The notes beneath the pieces were generated by a model that was not told the DNA's origin, did not search any database, and saw only the letters and a list, made by a program, of their open reading frames with translations. A program made the position numbers and the translations under genes. Positions 6,893 through 12,569 of a stretch of 21,630 nt of DNA are shown here, one piece after another. Within the stretch, counting starts at the first letter, position 1. Every line of letters begins with the position of its first letter. Source of the stretch: a virus; the IMG/VR virus record IMGVR_UViG_3300022658_000312, positions 1 through 21,630 of that record. One strand, written 5' to 3'.

Positions 6893-6956
6893 GCGAAATC
6901 CTCCCGGCCTCCGGGAGGGTCTGCCAGGCGTGGTTGCCTGGTACTGATGAGCAGCC
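6888..6956 (+). repeat. 69-bp direct repeat, copy 1, with two hairpins
   Basis: This stretch matches 8054-8122 at 67 of 69 positions by hand alignment; the differences are at 6899 and 6917. It starts with the last bases of the upstream gene (ACTGA) and ends with ATGAGCAGCC, which in copy 2 is the start of the gene at 8113. Two hairpins lie within it: CCTCCCGG/CCGGGAGG (6900-6907 and 6911-6918) and CCAGGC/GCCTGG (6924-6929 and 6936-6941). Neither is followed by a T tract. In this copy the ATG at 6947 opens only a 30-codon frame ending near 7039, so it looks like a fossil start. Confidence 0.9.
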
Positions 6957-6965
6957 GAGGACGAA

Positions 6966-7382
6966 ATGGAACAGGCAGATTGGGATGCATTAAAGGAACA
7001 GATGGCGAGCCCCTGGGGCTGTATGAAACTCAAGTGTGATGAGTTTGAAATCGACCTAGTACAGATGACTCGACCTACTAAAAAGAGTTGGGAGACAACG
7101 ATCTACGTTAATGGATATTTGAAGGGGATTTGGTTGGATTGCGACCACAGATCCGGCGAGCCGAAGCACGAAGAGGCTCGCCGCTTTTATCGCAAGGTGA
7201 CTCGTGCTCTTCATACCAAAAAGGAGATCGAGCTCTACCGGAAAATCTGGGGCAAGCGCAAAGCCGCTGAGGCTGAGGCGGTCAAATTCATTACCTATGA
7301 CTGGTCTTGGAAAAGCTTCAGTTCCCTCAAAAAACACCTGCTGGCCAACAACACCAGCATCGCCCGCATTTCAGAGAGCTGA
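6966..7382 (+). CDS. Hypothetical protein in repeat-flanked cassette
   Basis: This 138-residue protein is not recognised. It is rich in Lys, Trp and Glu, with a strand-like N-terminal half (FEIDLVQMTRP, TTIYVNGYLKGIWLD) and a helical C-terminal half (EARRFYRKVTRALHTKKEIELYR and a Lys-rich continuation). No signal peptide or membrane span is seen. GAGGA lies about 6 bases before the ATG. Its codon use is visibly more AT-rich than that of its neighbours, which fits later acquisition. It is the first of two genes lying between the copies of the 69-bp repeat, and is followed 4 bases later by the DUF2786 gene. Confidence 0.7.
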   Translation: MEQADWDALKEQMASPWGCMKLKCDEFEIDLVQMTRPTKKSWETTIYVNGYLKGIWLDCDHRSGEPKHEEARRFYRKVTRALHTKKEIELYRKIWGKRKAAEAEAVKFITYDWSWKSFSSLKKHLLANNTSIARISES

Positions 7383-7386
7383 CGAA

Positions 7387-8058
7387 ATGGACCACAACAA
7401 AGCTATAGACAAAATCAAGAAGCTTCTGCGCCTGTCGTCGAGCGATAACCCGCATGAAGCAGCCGCCGCCATGCGCCAGGCGCGGGCCATGATGGAAAAA
7501 TTCCGTATCGAAGAAGCTGATGTAGAGCTTTCGGACATCTTTGAATCAGCCTCGCGCAGCGGCTCTAAGGTGAATCCTGTTCGCTGGGAAGCCAATCTGG
7601 CTGGCAGCGTAAAACGTGCGTATGCCTGCGAGTTGCTGTTCATGGCGGGCTTAGGTGAATGGCGGTTCATTGGTGAGTTTGCCGAGGTGGCCAGCTACAC
7701 CATGACGCTGCTTCTCCGTCAGATCCGCCAGGCCCGGCGTGACTTCATCGCCGACAAACTCAAGCGCTGCAAGACCGCAACCAAGACCAAACGGGCGGAC
7801 GTGTTCTGTGATGCCTGGGTCTACCAGGTGCGCAAGCAGGTTATGGCTTTCGCTGGCAATGACACACCATCCAGCGCCGCTTCGGCCTACATGCTCAAGC
7901 ATCACCCGGATACAACAAAGGCAGACCCGAAGGACCGGAACACCGCAAAGCGGATGAGCAATCGGTCCGTGAGCGATGCCATGCACGGGATTCTTGCAGC
8001 AGCTGATGTACAGCTGAATCACGGCGTGAAAGGGCAAGAGCAACAGCGCCTCAACTGA
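7387..8058 (+). CDS. DUF2786 family protein
   Basis: The product has 223 residues. The N-terminal 45 residues match DUF2786 (AIDKIKKLLRLSSSDNPHEA, then AMRQARAMMEKFRIEEADVE), a small helical domain common in phages and plasmids. The remainder, with ELLFMAGLGEWRFIGEFAEV and a Lys/Arg-rich stretch (RRDFIADKLKRCKTATKTKR), resembles the C-terminal domain often paired with DUF2786 in phages. Function is unknown; nucleic-acid binding is a reasonable guess from the basic residues. The ATG at 7387 is chosen because it gives the exact DUF2786 N-terminus, with GAGAG about 9 bases upstream. The stop codon falls inside copy 2 of the 69-bp repeat. Confidence 0.85.
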   Translation: MDHNKAIDKIKKLLRLSSSDNPHEAAAAMRQARAMMEKFRIEEADVELSDIFESASRSGSKVNPVRWEANLAGSVKRAYACELLFMAGLGEWRFIGEFAEVASYTMTLLLRQIRQARRDFIADKLKRCKTATKTKRADVFCDAWVYQVRKQVMAFAGNDTPSSAASAYMLKHHPDTTKADPKDRNTAKRMSNRSVSDAMHGILAAADVQLNHGVKGQEQQRLN

Positions 8059-8122
8059 GCGAAACCCTCCCGGCCTCCGGGAAGGTCTGCCAGGCGTGGT
8101 TGCCTGGTACTGATGAGCAGCC
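8054..8122 (+). repeat. 69-bp direct repeat, copy 2, with two hairpins
   Basis: This is the second copy of the element at 6888-6956, identical at all but two positions. It begins in the stop codon region of the DUF2786 gene and ends 10 bases into the gene at 8113, whose start codon ATG (8113-8115) is part of the repeat. One of the two differences changes a base in the first hairpin and weakens its outer pair. The second hairpin (CCAGGC/GCCTGG) is unchanged. The conserved joining of stop codon, hairpins and start codon suggests this copy keeps the ancestral start of gene 8113. Confidence 0.9.
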
Positions 8123-8406
8123 AACAGATGACAGACGAAACACCCCGGCAGCGTAAAGCCCGCCTGGCCCTTGAGCGCAAACGTGCCCAGCGCCTGCGGG
8201 ACAAGGCCAAGAAACTGGCTATGGGTTCCAGCACGTTCAAGATGGAGGCGTACAAAGGCACCCTGGCCGAGCTTGAACGTATCCGTATCGCCGGGGAGTT
8301 CGACGAAGCGGCGCACGCGCTGACGATGGTCATTCACGGAGCAGCCGAGTTGTCTCGCCGAGATCCGGTGGCATTCAGAGCATTGATTCAAGGGAGAACA
8401 AAGTGA
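8113..8406 (+). CDS. Small basic conserved phage protein
   Basis: This 97-residue protein has a strongly basic N-terminal helix (residues 11-38, RQRKARLALERKRAQRLRDK) followed by a second helical region (GTLAELERIRIAGEFDEAAHALTMVIHGAAELS). It looks like a small nucleic-acid-binding or coiled-coil protein, but no function is known to me. Similar genes sit directly before gemA in related phages. The start ATG lies inside the repeat copy 8054-8122. The ribosome-binding site is unclear; the hairpins upstream could control access. The gene overlaps the gemA GTG start by 4 bases. Confidence 0.7.
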   Translation: MSSQQMTDETPRQRKARLALERKRAQRLRDKAKKLAMGSSTFKMEAYKGTLAELERIRIAGEFDEAAHALTMVIHGAAELSRRDPVAFRALIQGRTK

Positions 8407-8816
8407 ACAGACGAAACCTGGATCTAAGCAAGATCCACATAGCAAAGAAGGACCTAGGCCTGGATGATGAAACCTATCGCGCCCTTCTGGTTCGCGTGGC
8501 CGGTGTCAGATCGGCAAAGGACCTAAGCCCGCGTCAAGCAGGCAAGGTGTTGGCCGAGTTTGAGCGGCTTGGCTGGAAGTCTTCCCCCGTCAAGACTGGT
8601 CGTAAGGCTCCGGTAGCAGCAGCGGACAGAGCAAAGCTGGTCGGCAAAATAGAAGCGTTCCTCGCAGAGTCGAAACGTTCCTGGGCGTATGCCGACGGCA
8701 TGGCGTTGCGCATGTTTAAGGTGGATCGAGTGGAATGGCTGGACCCTGAACAACTTCGCAAGATGGTTGCAGCATTGGCTTATGACGCCAAGCGCCATGG
8801 GAGGGCAACGCAATGA
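8403..8816 (+). CDS. gemA: GemA-like regulatory protein (DUF1018)
   Basis: The product has 137 residues and matches the GemA/DUF1018 family: KIHIAKKDLGLDDETYRALL near the N-terminus, then VRSAKDLSPRQAGKVLAEFERLGW, then a C-terminal WAYADGMALRMF. In Mu, GemA modulates host gene expression and DNA topology during early development. The start is GTG at 8403, overlapping the previous gene, with GGGAGA about 6 bases upstream. The 3' end overlaps the mor ATG by 4 bases. The gemA-mor order is typical of Mu-like phages. Confidence 0.9.
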   Translation: MNRRNLDLSKIHIAKKDLGLDDETYRALLVRVAGVRSAKDLSPRQAGKVLAEFERLGWKSSPVKTGRKAPVAAADRAKLVGKIEAFLAESKRSWAYADGMALRMFKVDRVEWLDPEQLRKMVAALAYDAKRHGRATQ

Positions 8817-9250
8817 ATGAAGACATGTTCCCAGATGACATCGACAACCTGGATGCCAAGAAGGTACTGGCCAGTATGCAAGACCCTACGGTGCTCTCGC
8901 GCTGGGAAGGGTCGTTGCGGGAGATGGTCGAGATTGCCGAGATTAAATTACTAGCTGAAATGGGACCCGACTCCACGGCGCCCGAACTGGCCCGGCATGT
9001 GGTCTTTGCTATTTGCTCGGCCATGGGAGGTAACGTCATCTATCTACCGAGAGGCGATGCACTGAAGCGTGCTATGCGTGATGCTGCTATCTTCCGCGAA
9101 TGGCTCGAAAGCAACACGCCTATCCCTGAGCTGGTGCGTAAGTACGGCCTTGCGAACCAAACCATTTATGACATCATCAAAAAACAGCGGGCTCTCCATC
9201 GAAAAAACGAGCCTGATCTATTTGGATATGATGAAGGGACGGTTCACTGA
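8813..9250 (+). CDS. mor: Mor-type middle/late transcription activator
   Basis: This 145-residue protein belongs to the Mor/C family of dimeric activators, which bind DNA upstream of weak middle or late promoters and recruit RNA polymerase. The dimerisation part lies at about residues 50-95 and includes the family's GGNVIYLPRGDAL turn. The HTH is at about 105-135 (TPIPELVRKYGLANQTIYDI). Length is close to Mu Mor (129) and C (140). It is the last regulatory gene of the early operon and overlaps gemA by 4 bases. No second Mor/C-family gene is present in the window, so this protein may do the work of both Mor and C. Its probable targets include the 22-bp repeats at 9769-9790 and 18678-18699 (inference). 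Confidence 0.93.
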   Translation: MNEDMFPDDIDNLDAKKVLASMQDPTVLSRWEGSLREMVEIAEIKLLAEMGPDSTAPELARHVVFAICSAMGGNVIYLPRGDALKRAMRDAAIFREWLESNTPIPELVRKYGLANQTIYDIIKKQRALHRKNEPDLFGYDEGTVH

Positions 9251-9720
9251 TGAAACGGAAAGCAGCGGCGCTCGCGATATTGCTGGTGATTGGTTCAAGT
9301 GCGTATGCGCAGGAATACACCAATTCTTTTATTGCAAATATCTTTGCTGAAAAAGATCAAGAGCGTGGAACAGCTGCAACCCAGGAAAGAAAAGAACAAT
9401 TGCTTGAGATGACTAAGCGTGCGGCTCAACAATGCCGTAACAATCTTCCCAAAGGGAAAGAGGCTGAAAATATCGGCAACATGATAGTTATGACTCGCAA
9501 AAAGCTGGATGAAGCGAACGTCCCCATTACACATTATGAGCTGCTTGATGTGGTCTATAGCGCTCTTGGTGACGGAAAGAAAAACTGGGATTGTGCATCT
9601 GTTTTAGCAATGTACATGACACTCAGGATTCCTAGTTCGGGAGAGAGCGGACTTACTCATATTGGTGCATACAAGACCATTCAATCCGGTCGAGACTCTG
9701 GCCTTCTCGGACCTAGCTAA
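9250..9720 (+). CDS. Small exported protein, unknown function (moron candidate)
   Basis: This 156-residue protein has a clear Sec signal peptide: MKRKAAALAILLVIGSSAYA with the likely cut after Ala20, before QEY. The mature part (about 136 residues) is helical and charged, with two cysteines (Cys62 and Cys115) that could form a disulfide in the periplasm. I recognise no family. The start codon shares one base with the mor stop codon (TGATG). A strong terminator follows. Codon use is more AT-rich than in the neighbouring genes. An exported extra protein between mor and the lysis genes suits a lysogenic-conversion or superinfection-exclusion gene, but that is inference. Confidence 0.75.
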   Translation: MKRKAAALAILLVIGSSAYAQEYTNSFIANIFAEKDQERGTAATQERKEQLLEMTKRAAQQCRNNLPKGKEAENIGNMIVMTRKKLDEANVPITHYELLDVVYSALGDGKKNWDCASVLAMYMTLRIPSSGESGLTHIGAYKTIQSGRDSGLLGPS

Positions 9721-9743
9721 CTGCCAATAATTAATGCTTCCTT

Positions 9744-9769
9744 AGCCCCGCCTCCGAGCGGGGCTTTTT
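9744..9769 (+). terminator. Rho-independent terminator after the early operon
   Basis: AGCCCCGC (9744-9751) and GCGGGGCT (9758-9765) form a perfect 8-bp GC-rich stem with a 6-base loop, followed by a T tract (9765-9769). It ends the early operon 24 bases after the exported-protein gene. The GCGGGG arm could alternatively pair with CCCCGC at 9776-9781, which would compete with the terminator stem. Confidence 0.93.
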
Positions 9770-9790
9770 CTTAAACCCCGCTGATACTCA
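9769..9790 (+). promoter_or_regulatory. Shared 22-bp late-control element, copy 1
   Basis: These 22 bases occur identically at 18678-18699, and both copies lie just before an operon's first gene. The element contains TTAAACCCCGC followed by the -10-like GATACT (9783-9788, four of six consensus positions). No good -35 lies 16-18 bases upstream, which fits an activator-dependent promoter. The start would be near 9795, about 50 bases before the first lysis-operon gene. It is the best candidate target for the Mor-like activator. Confidence 0.6.
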
Positions 9791-9846
9791 ACCACTTCCT
9801 CATACGCGCGAAGCTTGAACCGTTCCCTCAACGGCAGGCTTGCACC

Positions 9847-10194
9847 ATGCGTTCAAATCCCGCTCCACCCAAAGTCTCACGGCCTCAATGGCCACGCCAA
9901 CATGCGCAGCTCATTCTTGCGGCTGGGAGCAATAACGCCCGTGCGGTGTTGTGGGCCAAGGTGCCAGCCGACTGGTTGCCCATGGTCCAGGCGCATGTAA
10001 CGCAGGGCGAAGAGCGCATCCGGCAAGCAGTCAGCCAGCGAGAGAAGTTACGCCCTGCTGTAAGAACACCATCTGCACAGACCTTTGCCGAATACCGCGA
10101 GCCCGCTCGCGTGATCGGCAACCCCCTTGTGGCCGCGCAGCACCTGGCCGCATTGCGGGCATCCATTCATCACTCACCGCGAGCAACCCAATGA
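9847..10194 (+). CDS. Hypothetical protein, first gene of the late/lysis operon
   Basis: The product has 115 residues and no family I recognise. The sequence is basic at the N-terminus (MRSNPAPPKVSRPQWPRQHA) and Ala/Arg-rich with a helical middle (WLPMVQAHVTQGEERIRQAVSQREKL). No membrane segment is visible. The ribosome-binding site is weak (GGCAGG about 11 bases upstream), and a small hairpin (9820-9834) lies in the leader. The 3' end overlaps the holin start by 4 bases (ATGA). Small proteins of this kind head the lysis cluster in related Pseudomonas phages, but the role is unknown. Confidence 0.65.
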   Translation: MRSNPAPPKVSRPQWPRQHAQLILAAGSNNARAVLWAKVPADWLPMVQAHVTQGEERIRQAVSQREKLRPAVRTPSAQTFAEYREPARVIGNPLVAAQHLAALRASIHHSPRATQ

Positions 10195-10484
10195 CTCTTC
10201 CACTACCGAAGCGGCGCCCGCGTGCGCCACGTATGACCGACTGGACGCTGATCACCATTGCCTTGCTGTTCTGCCTGGCCATCGTCGCCCCGACCAAGCT
10301 GCCGGTGGTCCTCTACAAATGCGGCCTGGTCACCCTGGGCGGCGTCCTGGGCTACTGGATTGACCGAGCATTGTTTCCCTACGCCCGGCCGAACCAGGTC
10401 CGCCGCTATGAACGTTCCATGGCCGGTGTTCGTCGTGCCCTGGTCGTGCTGGCTTGTGTACTCGGCCTGACGCTGGGGCTCTGA
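10191..10484 (+). CDS. Putative holin (three membrane segments)
   Basis: This 97-residue inner-membrane protein is the likely holin that triggers lysis by opening the membrane. Three hydrophobic stretches are seen at about residues 18-33 (TLITIALLFCLAIVAP), 38-57 and 82-97. The N-terminus is strongly basic (PKRRPRAPR). The segment LPVVLYKCGLVTLGGVLGYW followed by IDRALFPYARP is the hallmark I associate with the putative holin family of Mu-like Pseudomonas phages. The ATG at 10191 overlaps the previous stop. It is followed 2 bases later by the lytic transglycosylase gene, the expected holin-endolysin order. Confidence 0.8.
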   Translation: MTLPLPKRRPRAPRMTDWTLITIALLFCLAIVAPTKLPVVLYKCGLVTLGGVLGYWIDRALFPYARPNQVRRYERSMAGVRRALVVLACVLGLTLGL

Positions 10485-10486
10485 CG

Positions 10487-11110
10487 ATGCGGAAAATCCT
10501 TCTATATATAGGTGCTGTGTCGCTGGCTGGGCTAACTGCCTGCGCCCCTGCGCATGCCGATATCCCGGCCCAGGCCGAACGCTATCGCCGTGACCTGACC
10601 CGTATCGCCCAGGCCGAGTGGGGCCTGGACGCTCCGGTGGCAACCTTCGCCGCCCAGATCCACCAGGAAAGCCGCTGGAAGTTCGACGCAAAGTCGCCTG
10701 TCGGTGCGCAAGGCTTGGGCCAGGTGATGCCTTCGACCGCGACCTGGCTCGCCCAGACCTTCCCCAAGGCCCTTGGCAAGGTCGAGCCTTACAACCCGGT
10801 TTGGTCGATGCAGGCGCTAGTCAGCTATGACCGTTGGCTGGCAAGCCGTATCCAGGCAAGCAGCAGCTGTGAACAGGCCGCGATGATTCTGTCGTCGTAC
10901 AACGGCGGGCTGGGCTGGGTCATCCGTGATCGCAAGTTGGCATCGGCAAAGGGCGCCGATCCGCTGACCTGGTTCGACTCAGTCGAGCACCACAACGCTG
11001 GTCGCTCGGCTGCCAACTTCCGGGAAAACCGCAATTACCCGCGCTTCATTCTCTGGCACTGGGAGCCCCTGTATGTCGATGCCGGCTGGGGTAAGGGGCT
11101 TTGCAGATGA
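10487..11110 (+). CDS. Exported lytic transglycosylase (endolysin)
   Basis: This 207-residue enzyme should cleave the glycan strands of peptidoglycan during lysis, leaving 1,6-anhydro ends. The SLT domain (about residues 36-165) holds the catalytic Glu61 in IHQESRW, followed by GAQGLGQVMPSTATWLA and ILSSYNGG. The N-terminus is a secretion signal with a basic start and hydrophobic core. It ends either in a lipobox (LTAC, Cys19) or in AHA before Asp25, so the enzyme would be exported by Sec and may be a lipoprotein. No other endolysin is in the window. The ATG at 10487 is chosen because GGGG lies about 7 bases upstream and it gives the intact signal. It overlaps the spanin gene by 4 bases. Confidence 0.93.
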   Translation: MRKILLYIGAVSLAGLTACAPAHADIPAQAERYRRDLTRIAQAEWGLDAPVATFAAQIHQESRWKFDAKSPVGAQGLGQVMPSTATWLAQTFPKALGKVEPYNPVWSMQALVSYDRWLASRIQASSSCEQAAMILSSYNGGLGWVIRDRKLASAKGADPLTWFDSVEHHNAGRSAANFRENRNYPRFILWHWEPLYVDAGWGKGLCR

Positions 11111-11742
11111 AAGGCCTACTCGGCTTCATCACTCCAGCGACTTGGTATGTGGCCGTCATCGCGGCAGTTGTATTGGGTCTGCACCTCAACTGGCAAGACG
11201 GCTACAGCGAAGGCTTTGCAATAGCAGAAGCGCAGGGACGAACCGCAGTTGCCAACCTGCGCCTGGAGCATTCCGAAGAACAGCGGCGCATTGCTGACGC
11301 GACCAGCGAGTCGCTGAAACAGGCGAACGAAAAACTGAGGGCCGAACAAGAGCGAGGCAGCTTGCTCGCCACTCAGTTTGCAGACGCCAAAGAGGCCTTT
11401 CGTAAGAACACTGACACGCTAAATGGAGAGATTGCTCGTGTTACGACCCTATACCGCCGCACGCTCAAGTCAGTACCTGAGCCGTTGCCTAATGCTGTGT
11501 TCACTGCTGGTTTTGTCCGCGTGTGGAATACAGCCAACGGCATCAGCGCCTCAGTGCCTTCCCAGCAAGCCGCCAGCGGAGCTGCTGCGCCGACCTACGG
11601 AACCGGAGCCGCTGACAGCCTCGACTCGGGCGTCACCCAGGCTCTTGTCCTGGGCAACCAGGTCCGCAATGGCGAGTTACACAGTTCCTGCCGGGCTCAA
11701 CTCAACCGCCTAATTGACTGGACCCTTAATGCAAGCAACTGA
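11107..11742 (+). CDS. Rz: Rz-like inner-membrane spanin
   Basis: This 211-residue protein should be the inner-membrane spanin subunit that, with Rz1, fuses inner and outer membranes in the last step of lysis. One N-terminal membrane segment (about residues 11-27) is followed by a long charged coiled coil (about 40-112; LEHSEEQRRIADATSESLKQ and onward). The C-terminal periplasmic part is Ser/Ala-rich with a final Cys (HSSCRAQLNRL). The start is the ATG at 11107, overlapping the transglycosylase stop, with AAGGGG about 9 bases upstream. The o-spanin gene is fully embedded in another frame, a classic Rz/Rz1 arrangement. Confidence 0.9.
   Translation: MKGLLGFITPATWYVAVIAAVVLGLHLNWQDGYSEGFAIAEAQGRTAVANLRLEHSEEQRRIADATSESLKQANEKLRAEQERGSLLATQFADAKEAFRKNTDTLNGEIARVTTLYRRTLKSVPEPLPNAVFTAGFVRVWNTANGISASVPSQQAASGAAAPTYGTGAADSLDSGVTQALVLGNQVRNGELHSSCRAQLNRLIDWTLNASN
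11438..11713 (+). CDS. Rz1: Rz1-like outer-membrane spanin lipoprotein (nested)
   Basis: This 91-residue lipoprotein is encoded wholly within Rz in a different frame. It has a hydrophobic signal ending in the lipobox LSAC (Cys29 with the GTG start), followed by a Pro-rich mature part (GIQPTASAPQCLPSKPPAEL) typical of Rz1. The GTG at 11438 is preferred because GGAGAG (11425-11430) lies 7 bases upstream. An in-frame ATG at 11423 and another at 11492 are alternatives; the first lacks a ribosome site, and the second would leave almost no charged n-region. Outer-membrane anchoring and pairing with Rz follow from the family. Confidence 0.85.
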   Translation: MLRPYTAARSSQYLSRCLMLCSLLVLSACGIQPTASAPQCLPSKPPAELLRRPTEPEPLTASTRASPRLLSWATRSAMASYTVPAGLNSTA

Positions 11743-11947
11743 CTTTGCCAGCCTCCTGGAGGCGAAGCACAACGAAACGTCTCTGGCGGCACATTTTGCA
11801 CAACGTGAAGTATTGACCGGCCCTTCGGCCGAGTTTTGCACAGGCGAGGATTGCGACATGCCAATCCCTGAAGAGCGTCGCTTGGCCTTACCTGGTGTGC
11901 GGCTTTGTGCTCAATGCCAAACACATCGAGAAAAACGGAGACGCTGA
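11729..11947 (+). CDS. TraR/DksA-type zinc-finger protein
   Basis: This 72-residue protein matches the short TraR/DksA family, whose members bind RNA polymerase in the secondary channel. The zinc-site region is FCTGEDCDMPIPEERRLALP...LCAQC with Cys37, Cys42, Cys60 and Cys63. The first pair has four residues between the cysteines rather than the usual two, so the site may be atypical. The central 'IPxxRRxAxPG' pattern is well kept. The ATG at 11729 overlaps the Rz 3' end by 14 bases. Small TraR-like genes at this spot are common in Mu-like phages, and they may adjust host or late phage transcription. Confidence 0.9.
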   Translation: MQATDFASLLEAKHNETSLAAHFAQREVLTGPSAEFCTGEDCDMPIPEERRLALPGVRLCAQCQTHREKRRR

Positions 11948-12258
11948 TGACGACGATTGAAATGCCTGCGTGGCAGCTGGTGAGCATCGCCGTCACCATC
12001 CTGGGTGCCTTTGCCGGACTGGTTAAGGTCATGGTCATGCAGATGGAGCGCCGTCTCGACCAGCGCTTTGCAATAACGGACAAGGACAGCGAGCGCCTGA
12101 GGACATTGGAGATTTCCTTTGAACGGCTGCGGGGAGACATGCCAGTGCACTACGTGCGCCGGGAGGACTACGTGCGCGGCCAAACCGTGATCGAGGCCAA
12201 GCTCGATGCTTTGGCGCTCAAGCTAGAAACCGTCCAACTTAAAGGATTGAATCAATGA
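11947..12258 (+). CDS. DUF2730-like membrane/coiled-coil protein
   Basis: This 103-residue protein has a single N-terminal membrane segment (about residues 8-29, WQLVSIAVTILGAFAGLVKV) followed by a charged helical region likely to form a coiled coil. The layout and position match Mu gp25 and the DUF2730 family. Function is unknown. The segment HYVRREDYVRGQTVIEAKLD resembles phage proteins that sit in the inner membrane with a cytoplasmic coiled coil. It starts with ATG at 11947, sharing one base with the previous stop (TGATG), and overlaps the next gene by 4 bases. Confidence 0.7.
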   Translation: MTTIEMPAWQLVSIAVTILGAFAGLVKVMVMQMERRLDQRFAITDKDSERLRTLEISFERLRGDMPVHYVRREDYVRGQTVIEAKLDALALKLETVQLKGLNQ

Positions 12259-12566
12259 ACATTGACGCTGCCAAGACACGCCGGGAGTCTCTGCGCTGGT
12301 ACATCATAAAGACCCTGGACACCTCGCGCCCGATTGATCCACATGAAGCGGTGGTGCTGGCGACCATCCAGGGGATCTATCCAGACTCCACGACCATTGA
12401 GCTTCGGCGCGAACTCGACTACCTGGCTGACCGCAGCCTGGTGACGCTGAACAAGCAACCTAACGGCGTGTGGATCTGCGGCTTGACCCGCTACGGCGTC
12501 GACCTCGCCGAGTACACCATTCCCTGCGACCCAGGCATCGCCCGTCCAGAAAAATACTGGAGCTGA
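12255..12566 (+). CDS. Mu gp26-like winged-helix protein
   Basis: The product has 103 residues and resembles Mu gp26 in size and position, directly before the small terminase. The pattern RESLRWYIIKTLDTSRPIDP, then TTIELRRELDYLADRSLVTL and a wing-like GVWICGLTRYGVDLAE suggests a winged-helix fold. The function is unknown; in this position it may assist DNA packaging. It is placed 3 bases before the small terminase gene and overlaps the DUF2730-like gene by 4 bases, so these genes are probably co-translated. Confidence 0.8.
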   Translation: MNIDAAKTRRESLRWYIIKTLDTSRPIDPHEAVVLATIQGIYPDSTTIELRRELDYLADRSLVTLNKQPNGVWICGLTRYGVDLAEYTIPCDPGIARPEKYWS

Positions 12567-12569
12567 CCT

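Noticed and set aside
6900-6941. Hairpins in the 69-bp repeat as intrinsic terminators
   Set aside because: Neither is followed by a T tract, and essential genes gemA and mor lie downstream in the same operon.
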